Shown here in pieces: positions 56,177 to 64,000 of a stretch of DNA of 64,000 nucleotides. Source of the stretch: Tubulanus polymorphus (lineage: Eukaryota; Nemertea; Palaeonemertea; Tubulaniformes; Tubulanidae); contig NC_134031.1 of assembly GCF_964204645.1 (NCBI RefSeq), positions 13,742,501 to 13,806,500 of the forward strand. Direction: 5' to 3'. The number at the start of each line of letters is the position of its first letter. Positions within the stretch are counted from its first letter, which is position 1. Below the pieces are notes generated by a model. The model saw only the letters and a list, made by a program, of their open reading frames with translations, searched no databases and was not told the DNA's origin. The position numbers and the translations under genes are program-made.

Positions 56177-57590
56177 GATATATATATCTTTCAGCTTTCG
56201 AATTTGAATTTTTTATGGATATAGCTACCATAAAAAATTCAAATAGCTCCAATCTTATTGAAAAAAAGCTTGTTGGAATGGGGAGGGCTCAAATAACAAT
56301 ATGCTTTTTGAATTATCTTCAGTAGTTTTCGAGATACCGCAAATTGAAGTTTGAAAATTTGAGCGAAAAGTGTGTTCATGTTTCAATACACAAAAACTGT
56401 GATAAGAAGGCAATATTTCATGTAAACAAACTTCAATATCTCTTAAACTAAAAGAGATAGACTAGAAATTTAAAGAGCAATACACTCATAGCACTTTCAG
56501 GTGACAGTTTAAAAACCCAAAATTTTTATCTGATTCCAAATGCCTATGGTTTCCATGGAAACCAGCCGAAAAATGGTAAAGTAATGAAAATATTGATGTT
56601 AGATCAAAAGTTATGATGTCGAAAGGGGATAGAATAACTAATAGTTATTATTAGTTATCAATAGTTTATGTTTGCCCTAAGTTTATCTAGGAATATCTAT
56701 TATTATATAGATTATTATTTTTAGGTTTCCATGGTAACGGCAACAAAAAAAATGTGAAATAGTGAGAAATATTGATATGATTTCAGATGAAATAATTTTT
56801 TCACTACATAATTTTTGAAATGAATAAACATGATTATCAAGGCCTGTCAGTTAGGTCTATAGCCATAGGGCTCCTATTGCAAATTGATTTACATAGGCCT
56901 ATAAAAATTTTATATATTATTTGCTAAATGAACTTTTAGTTAAGAAAAGCAGAAAATTAGGCTTGGCCTAGCTCAAAACGCTGAAATTTGAAATATATTC
57001 ATGATATCATAATAAAATCAATCGGTTCAGAAACATAAACCAAGCAATAGTAATAATACTACTAATAGTAACTAAATAATAATCCATTTGTTTTGTTTTG
57101 CGCTAAATTTCAACAATATTTTATATATATTTCAATTTTGCTGCTTTTGGAAAATCCCCTCGGGAGCCTCATTGTCCCATCACGTGCCTCTATTCTTGCC
57201 CGTCACAAGCCTCAATTCATCCCATTAGTCGCCTCCCTCTTTCAACAGCCACTTTACCGACGGGAGCGTAGTGGCGATCCGCGCCCTCGTTTGTAAAAAT
57301 CGGTTTAAAAATTTCTGGTCGAAAGCGCCGTTTGTTTTCAGAAATCATGGTCATATATACTCCCAGGCTGGTGCGGTACAGACGGATTTTGCCGATTTTT
57401 GTCGGATTAATCGAACGATTTAACAATCTCAAAGGCACTAAAATCTTTCTCAAGCCACCCAGTCTAACGCAGAAATTTGCTATCTTTAAGAATAATCTTA
57501 CTTGAAGCGGATTGGTTTATCAATAACGAAGTTACGAACTGTTGAAGTGACATACCTATCGACCGATCTGACAGAGAGTTGGCTCCCTTG
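56177..57590. other. Intron sequence without gene
   Basis: No exon is recognised. It includes two X-box-like palindromes at 56548 and 56724. Confidence 0.5.
56548..56563. promoter_or_regulatory. Perfect RFX X-box-like palindrome
   Basis: GGTTTCCATGGAAACC is a perfect 16-bp palindrome fitting the X-box consensus (GTNRCC/RGYAAC type). A second near-match, GGTTTCCATGGTAAC, lies at 56724-56738. Whether either is used is unknown. Confidence 0.3.
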
Positions 57591-57609
57591 TTTTTTTATA
57601 TATAGTACC

Positions 57610-57770
57610 TAGGATACTGGGGTCAAAATTTTTTGTCAGGTCCCTGTGGCTCATATAAGGTTGATTTTCGTCCCTCATTTTGAGGGATGAGGCTTTGAGC
57701 GTCTATTTCACCCCTTCAAACACCACAACTTACCTCAAACTGACTGTTCTGTAATCAGATGGAAGTTAAC
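57610..57770. repeat. Dispersed repeat, copy 1
   Basis: Shares CATATAAGGTT, GAGGCTTTGAG, GTCTATTTCAC and TGACTGTTCTGTAA in the same order with 61860-61960. It is a diverged interspersed repeat in direct orientation within the same intron. Confidence 0.7.
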
Positions 57771-58239
57771 TATTGTTTGTGCATAAATTTGTAATCCTAA
57801 GTAGCTTTTGACGATCGTAGTAGCTCAAAACTTTTGACTAGTCGCCTCAAAAAACAGTTGAAGTGAAGCAACATAACAAATATGGCGGCTTTTCGTGGTG
57901 CATGATGGGAGTGTAAATTACGGATTCGGGCTTAAACTTGGACCGACATTGATGCCAATGCAGATATTATTCTTGTTTCAAATTCTTAAGGTTAAAATTG
58001 ACCAAAATTTATGCGTTTTATCAACAAGAAATAACATTTAGAGTAATTTTAGAGAGACATATTGAATTTTCACATTTCATTAATTTAGTCCATTATAGCA
58101 TTAAATAGTTCCAGCAGAGACTTATCACATTGGACTGGTATTTGGAATTAATCCGCCAATGGACTGATTGAATCTTACGACATTACGCCATAGGACGTGC
58201 GGCTCAACTCCAGAACAGGTAAAAGTAGAGATCTATCAA

Positions 58240-58495
58240 TCCTAAATGTCGGCCGATTCTTCTCGTCGACAATGTCTACAACCCCGATTGTCGTCCGATT
58301 CTACTCGTCGACAATGTCTACAACCCCGATTGTTGTCCGATTCTACTCGTCGACAATGTCTACAACCCCGATTGTCGACCGATTCTACTCGTCGACAATG
58401 TCTGCAATCCTGATTGCCGACCGATTTTACTCGTCGACAATGTCTACAACCCCGATTGTCGACCGATTTTACTCGTCGACAATGTCTACAATCAT
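58240..58495. repeat. 42-bp minisatellite, forward array
   Basis: Six copies of a 42-bp unit (core CTCGTCGACAATGTCTACAA). The unit length is a multiple of three, which keeps all frames open and creates spurious open frames on both strands. Confidence 0.95.
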
Positions 58496-58497
58496 GT

Positions 58498-59090
58498 GTA
58501 TGCAATCTTATATAGAGTGGCTGGGATCGAGGGGCTGCGTATGTGCGTGGATTACGCTTATATAGAGTGGCCGGGATCGAGGGGCTGCGTGTGTGCGTGG
58601 ATTACCCTTATATAGAGTGGCTGGGATCGAGGGGCCGCGTGTGTGAGTGGATCACCCTTATATAGAGTGGCTGGGATCGAGGGGCCACGTGTGTGCGTGG
58701 ATTACCCTTATATAAAGTGGCTGGGATCGAGGGGTGGTGTGTGCGTGGATTACCCTTATATTGAGTGGCTGGGATTCAGGGGCCGTGTGTGTGCGTGGAT
58801 CACCCTTATATTGAGTGGCTGCTATCGAGGGGCTGCGTGTTTGCGTGGATGACCCTTTATAATGAGTGGCCAGGATCGAGGGGCTGCGTGTGTGCGTGGA
58901 TCACCCATATTTAAAGTGGCTGGGATCGAGGGGCTGCGTGTGTGCGTGGATTATCCTTATATAGAGGGGCTGCGTGTGTGCGTGGATTACCCTTATAATG
59001 AGTGGCCGGGATCGAGGGGCTGCGTGTGTGCATGGATTACCCTTACATAGAGTGGCTGGGATCGAGGAGCTGCGTGCTTCCGTCAGTTGC
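58498..59090. repeat. About 50-bp minisatellite between the mirrored arrays
   Basis: About eleven imperfect copies of a unit with TATAGAGTGGCTGGGATCGA and GTGTGCGTGGATTACC. It separates the forward and reverse 42-bp arrays. Confidence 0.93.
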
Positions 59091-59094
59091 TTTT

Positions 59095-59390
59095 CACAAT
59101 CAGGATTGTAGACATGGTCGACGAGTAGAATCGGTCGACAATCGGGGTTGTAGACATTGTCGACGAGTAGAATCAGTCGACAATCAGGATTGTAGACATT
59201 GTCGACGAGTAGAATTGGTCGACAATCGGGGTTGTAGACATTGTTGACGAGTAGAATCAATCGACAATCAGCATTGTAGACATTGTCGACGAGTAGAATT
59301 GGTCGACAATCGGGGTTGTAGACATTGTCGACAAGTAGAATCAGTCGACAATCAGGGTTGTAGACATTGTCGACGAGTAGAATCGGTCGC
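59095..59390. repeat. 42-bp minisatellite, reverse array
   Basis: Seven copies of the same 42-bp unit as at 58240-58495, now in inverted orientation (core TTGTAGACATTGTCGACGAG). Confidence 0.95.
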
Positions 59391-59942
59391 AGCCGAATAA
59401 CCCCTTTTCTATAAATGTATCTTTGAGCGGGGAACTATTCCACGCTATACTGGACTTGAACCAACATGATGTTGTCAATGAAACTGGAAAGAAAATCAAT
59501 CTAATTGAAATCGTACTGCCGGGGCCAAAAGCATTGAATTAATGAAAGAAATTGAATCAAGTCTAATTTAGTTAAAACTTGGAAAATTTAAAACTAATGC
59601 CAGAATTAAGGGGTGGCTGGAAAAGAAGATGGAACTGTAACTCTAAGGTTGATTCATTTCTGAAATTTGGGCTTATAAGAAGAAAAAATTATGAGGAAAC
59701 AGATGAAATGAAATTAAATTTTCTGCGAGAAAAAAACTTGAAATATGTCTTAATTAGATATAACCTAGGTCTCTTTACCACTGTCTGCTAAAAGATTACT
59801 AATTCGATTTAAATTAAGTGGATTAAGAATTTTGAGGCCTTCCACGGATTCATCACGACTGCTGAACTATCAATTTATTGCTAATTATTGATAACATTGA
59901 ATTGAATTGCAGTTTCAAATATATATATTACAAGCAGTAGAT
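59391..59942. other. Intron sequence, possible LINE tail
   Basis: No exon is recognised. ATTGAATTGAATTG near 59897 resembles the tail of the LINE in element B, so a short 3' LINE fragment may end here. Confidence 0.4.
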
Positions 59943-59946
59943 TTAA

Positions 59947-60614
59947 CCTCTTCGCTACCATGCGTGTTGTATAGGCCCTACTTACGTCACAAATAATGAC
60001 CTCTCACCATGCGTGACGTATATTTACGTCGCAAATATATTCATTGACTACAATTGCTGGTGTGGTGAGTATAGATGTACTAGATGATCGTCTGCTTCAA
60101 TTTAGTTACACTATTTACTCTTAGATTGCGAATCAGTGCCTCAAATACTGAACTGAATCGAATTGAATTTATGCTTGAGTGACAACATGCACCACTTTAC
60201 GCGCGAAACAAGAAGGCATGAGTGCATGATTTTTTATGTCTGTATTTTTTAGCTGTTTCTTTTATAAAATGTCATCCTGGTCCAAATGTAGTAGACAGTC
60301 AATCACTACACGATAAGAATACAAAAAACGTGCTGGAAATGGATCATTACAAGTTATTCAATCAAAATCCATTGATCAATCCACAAATCGATCAAAAAAT
60401 CTATCAATAATTATAGGTGATCAATTTCTGATTTAATCGATTTGATTCTAAAAAATACCATCTGATAGCTGAGCACCTTGGCTTTAAAAATATATATGGT
60501 TTGTAGTGGTGATAATTCGTATTTTCTGAGATCTAAATAGAAACACGAAAATATGTCAAAATATGGGAAAATGCTCTGGTGAGGGGCGTTACATTACCTA
60601 TGGTATCGAAGAGG
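59947..60614. mobile_element. 668-bp piggyBac-type MITE
   Basis: TTAA flanks both sides (59943-59946 and 60615-60618). The TIRs are CCTCTTCGCTACCATGCGT and, inverted, CCTCTTCGATACCATAGGT. A TTAA target and CC-starting TIRs are the piggyBac signature. No transposase is present. Confidence 0.82.
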
Positions 60615-60618
60615 TTAA

Positions 60619-61370
60619 CCGTTTCTTATATGCTTTGGTATTTTTAATATATTTGATTTTGTTTATAAAGTCTATTAGAGTTTAATACATTTTCCGCTTG
60701 TAATTTTGCTAATTTATTTTTCAATTAAAAGTTGTGATCGAACACTCGTGAGAATGTCCTGTGGTCTCTCATTAGAAAATCGATAAAACCATTTAGACAG
60801 TTATTCTAATTGAGGGAACTATTGAAATTTTGAGATGTGCCCTAACCTGGAAACCATAATGTATTCTATGGTGAAACTGAGAGGGATTTGCAAGATAGAA
60901 GAATTTTGACCTGGTAGTTAATTTAGGAATAAGCTCCATTTGAAAATAGAAGGAAGACGAAAATATTACAACGCATTTCTTAAGTATGTACATTCTAAGA
61001 GAAAAAAAATGGAATCGGCCTACACTCGGTTCAATCGGAAAATTATTTTCTGCCAGAAAAAATATCGGATTAGCAGGATACAAATGTCAGTACAAAAATT
61101 GATTTCTCTTGCGAAAAATATGTTTTTAATCCTCCGGAATATAGAGTACCGGGAATCTAAATAAACAGTGCACGTCGCCAGCAGCAGAACCAAATTCCTT
61201 ATTTGGTGAAAGGGGCGGAGACTAATGTTTTTGCCGACCGTGATGTTGCTGCTGCTCGGAGCGAGACTGTGCCAATCCTCTGCGCTGCCGTGAAATTTTA
61301 AGCGAATCATACGATTCTAACGCGACTCTCATCGCAGTTTACGGGTCATGCAATTTGATCAAATAATTAC
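60619..61370. other. Intron sequence without gene
   Basis: No exon, RNA gene or repeat is recognised here. Confidence 0.5.
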
Positions 61371-61453
61371 GTATTTCTCCAGGATTCGAACCTGTGGTGC
61401 GCAATGCCGAAGCCGGCGCGTTTGTTATTATGAATTCGCTCCTGTTGCTAAGG
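61371..61453 (-). repeat. tRNA-like fragment related to the satellite units
   Basis: On the minus strand it reads CCCTTAGCAAC..., then AATAACAAACGCGCCGG, then GGTTCGAATCC (exact B box) and TGGAGAA. The satellite units hold the same landmarks in the same order with diverged sequence (CCCTTAGCAACGGGTCGAA, AATAACAAGCGCGCCGG, GGGTCGAGTCCC). It may be a Pol III promoter module of a SINE-like family. It does not fold as a complete tRNA by eye. Confidence 0.5.
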
Positions 61454-61859
61454 GAATTTCAGATATTTTCAACTCGTTCGATCAGTGCGGTTCATTGTTA
61501 AACTATTCATCGACCCAATCTTGTTCAAAATTTCATGAAATAGCCTAAATAAACTCTGAAATAACCCGATCCATAAATTGCCTTATTTTAGTTAATGGGC
61601 TGCAGGATTTTAGCGTGACATAATTCTACTTCCGATTTTCCCATGAACTTCAAACCGGACGTACTCTGACATAATTTTTTTTTTGAAAAAAATGATGATT
61701 AAGGTCGACTGCCAGTCCTTTCTGGTCCTATTAAGACCATTATCAGGTATGTACTACCAGAAATGAGTGAGCTAGGCCACCCGGAATGCTCTCAAGTCAG
61801 GTTGAAATAGACATCAGTACCTAGTAGCTGTTGTTCCCCAAACAACGTCTAGGGCCAAA

Positions 61860-61960
61860 GTGCACATATAAGGTTAATTTTGAGGGACGAGGCTTTGAGT
61901 GTCTATTTCACACCACTTCAAACACCATCAACTTACCTCACACTGACTGTTCTGTAAGGG
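61860..61960. repeat. Dispersed repeat, copy 2
   Basis: Diverged direct copy of 57610-57770. Confidence 0.65.
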
Positions 61961-63729
61961 GTCATTCATTTATTACGTACGCAAAATTTGCCGTTTTTTA
62001 TGAGGTCCTACCTTGTGTACACACCTGTCACAAATTATCACAATGCTCCTATCCAGCGTATGCTTTCAATTGAAAATCATAGAAATATGCGTACAGCTTT
62101 TGTCTATCACCAAACTGGTACTGTGTGTGACATTATTCCTCTCGTTTTAGTGCTAGGAAGATTGAAGGCTTAAGAGCTAGAAATATGAAACCATATGGAA
62201 TGAAAATACTGAATAAAACATTGTTAAAATCATGGTTGAGCATTTGAAACCACTTCCCAAGTGGGCATGGTGTCCCTAGACCCCTAGTTTCTGACTTTGT
62301 CAGTTAAGTCAGATTCGGTTAAAAAGACACTTCAAAGTATCCACATAATATACGCGTTTATCAAAGGGGCGCCCGACATCCGTCTATTAGTCTATAGCTT
62401 GCATGGCGAAATTGGGCGTACAGGTCGTAACTAGTGCGTACCTTTAAGGTACCCACTTCCCTAAAATCATGATTTCTTATGGAAATATAGTAGGGGCCTA
62501 ATACTTTATTTTCATATGAAATCATGATTTTTACTAGCCTAGTAAGACACGATCGATAATATATGAATGTCTAACATATACATCGTAATCACTTCCGGGG
62601 TAGTAAGTAAAGCAAATCATCCAGCGATATATTCATTTTTTGCTCCAAGCAACTGTATAAAAATACTATCCTAGCCCATCGACAAACCCTTGTGACAGGG
62701 ACTTGCACGATTGGAAGTATCAATGACCAATCCCTGTATAATGAAGTACAGAAAACAAAGAACTCTAGAACCTGGACTAAGATCCTAGTCAGTAACCTGT
62801 CTGTGGTTTAGTTTCACGAGCGGATATTTTCACAAACCTGTCAGGAATGGGAAGGTCATTTTTCAATGAAATTTTCGTGAGTCATTTGACTCACGAGAAA
62901 TTTGCCTGGCATTTTCTGGTCTTTTGAGATATCTGTCTAATTTTTGTTGTAATCAACGCACAACAGATTCGTTGTTTGTTTGATACCTATAACACCTCAC
63001 CTGACGATCTTAATCCATGTGCAAATCGGCCGTAAAGTGAGAGTAAATTTCCGTCAATTCAACGGCGGCCATTTTGAAAACTTGTGGAGCGTGCTGGCAC
63101 CTGTGGACTGAGGCCAGGACAACAACACAAACTAAAGAAACGAAATGAAGAAATTGAGAAAATTAAGAAATCAACACTTATTCACATTTCTCTTCAACTA
63201 GAATTTATTATTTCATTATTCATTATGGAAAAACATGGCGATTTGAAATACATGTTGGAAAACCATCAAAAATAAAAATAGTCGTTTCGTTTTGGAAGTT
63301 TTATTGTAGGTCACCTTGTCTATCATGCCACATGGATGCAATACAAAGAAATGGCGGCCAATGGCAGAATTTGTGGAGAAATTAATTTCTCAGTTGATTA
63401 ATTGCTCGAAACATACATGAAATTGGATTATTTCGAAAGGTACTGGAGTTAGTTTGTGAATTAAGCCATCAATTGTGGAGTTAGTTTGTGAATTAAGCCA
63501 TCAATTGTGGACTGAAGTCAATAGAAAGTCTATTTTTGAAGTGTTACTTTTTTCAACCGTTTTTTTTCAACCCTTGTCATCCCTAATGTTGGTATAAGCC
63601 CATCGATCGGATTATAAAAGCTTACCACCATCGATTAGGTAACTAACTATAAGATCCTAAGTTAGCGCTGTGTTGCTGTATGGTAGAAACCAGTTAAATT
63701 TTTCAATGACAATTTGTTGAATATTTCAG
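61961..63729. other. Intron sequence without recognisable exon
   Basis: Nothing coding is recognised. GGGGTCATTCATTTATTACG near 61969 looks like a common transposon-derived motif, but no ends were found. A 32-bp direct tandem duplication is present near 63446-63510. Confidence 0.45.
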
Positions 63730-63812
63730 GGCTTCTACTTCCAACAGACTATGATAAGAGTTAAAGATCCGAGGGTTTCTGTAAAATTCTACTCTGAAAT
63801 TTTGGGAATGAG
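63730..63812 (+). CDS. GLO1: Glyoxalase I (lactoylglutathione lyase), exon 2
   Basis: The acceptor ATATTTCAG precedes 83 coding bases, ending in AG before a GTATTTAT donor. The translation contains GFYFQQTMIRVKDPRVSVKF and then YSEILGM. It matches the first beta-strand and helix of animal GLO1, including the QQTM strand whose second Gln is a zinc ligand in the human enzyme and the F-Y-x-x-x-LGM helix. The exon ends in phase 2; later exons lie beyond the window. The frame is intact with consensus splice sites, so the gene looks functional. Confidence 0.92.
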
Positions 63813-64000
63813 GTATTTATGCCATTATAGGCCGGTACTCGAAAAACGCCTAATGAAAAACAGAATCAGAAAACACATAACGCCTAATTCCTAGAAAATG
63901 ACCTAATTTCGTTACTGTACTCTACTGAGACTCACGATCCAACTCAATTATAATCATCAACGGAACAGTTTGAAAATACATGTGTTTTACGCTTCACGAA

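Larger units (their letters stand above)
55496..63729 (+). other. GLO1 intron 1 (8.2 kb)
   Basis: Bounded by a GT donor after CAG at 55495 and the acceptor ATATTTCAG ending at 63729. It contains a foldback, a minisatellite complex, a piggyBac-type MITE and dispersed repeats, and no other convincing exon. Confidence 0.7.

Noticed and set aside
57882-57905. Possible first exon ATGGCGGCTTTTCGTGG with YY1-like context
   Set aside because: The frame ends after seven codons and no donor site follows in phase. It lies inside the GLO1 intron.
58197-59260. Open frames with 14-residue repeats on both strands
   Set aside because: The 42-bp unit has a length divisible by three, so frames stay open automatically. 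No start context or splice signals support a gene.

Overview
The window reads as invertebrate animal DNA. Two spliced exons match the N-terminus of glyoxalase I (GLO1), there is an FMRFamide-receptor-like GPCR copy, and the remainder is dense with transposons and satellites. A marine lophotrochozoan host would fit, but that is only a guess.

Layout. (1) Positions 1 to about 14570 hold most of a Polinton/Maverick (adintovirus-like) element. It is very AT-rich and compact. Its plus strand carries a basic one-TM protein, a chromodomain integrase and an A32/FtsK-type packaging ATPase. Converging on them are eleven minus-strand genes: protein-primed DNA polymerase B, a small putative OB-like protein, a penton-like protein, several membrane proteins, a double-jelly-roll capsid candidate and a zinc-finger protein. 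The left end lies outside the window and no maturation protease is visible. A 187-bp hairpin at 14382-14568 is the likely right boundary. Twelve of the fourteen complete genes start inside the hexamer TAAATG, often with a T-run just upstream, which resembles the late-promoter layout of poxviruses. The polymerase frame is intact, but its motif C has Asn in place of the second catalytic Asp.

(2) Positions 14570-26770 contain a 1.4-kb inverted repeat (15252-16646 / 22721-24085) enclosing decayed non-LTR retrotransposons, plus a third partial copy of the arm. (3) Positions 26774-27914 are a GPCR reading frame split by a 217-bp PIF/Harbinger-type MITE with a TTA target duplication. (4) Positions 28446-29289 are a TIR element flanked by GTAGC.

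(5) Positions 30378-53790 are a repeat complex. A foldback is followed by a 1.3-1.7-kb satellite array. A 3.82-kb block of that array is duplicated almost perfectly in tandem. Two copies (A and B) of an approximately 6-kb transposon with ATTATGAG ends sit in opposite orientation in a single satellite unit. Copy B carries a further MITE and a LINE 3' end.

(6) From 55418 to the right edge is the 5' part of a host GLO1 gene: exon 1 (55418-55495), an 8.2-kb intron and exon 2 (63730-63812). The intron holds a 547-bp foldback, a mirror-image minisatellite structure, a piggyBac-type MITE and a tRNA-like fragment related to the satellite. A retroposon with an 11-bp target duplication sits just upstream of exon 1.

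How the parts work together. The Polinton genes form a replication, integration and packaging module: polymerase for copying, integrase for insertion, ATPase with capsid and penton proteins for virion assembly. The set of TM proteins hints at a membrane-containing particle. Nearly everything else is non-autonomous or decayed repeat DNA.
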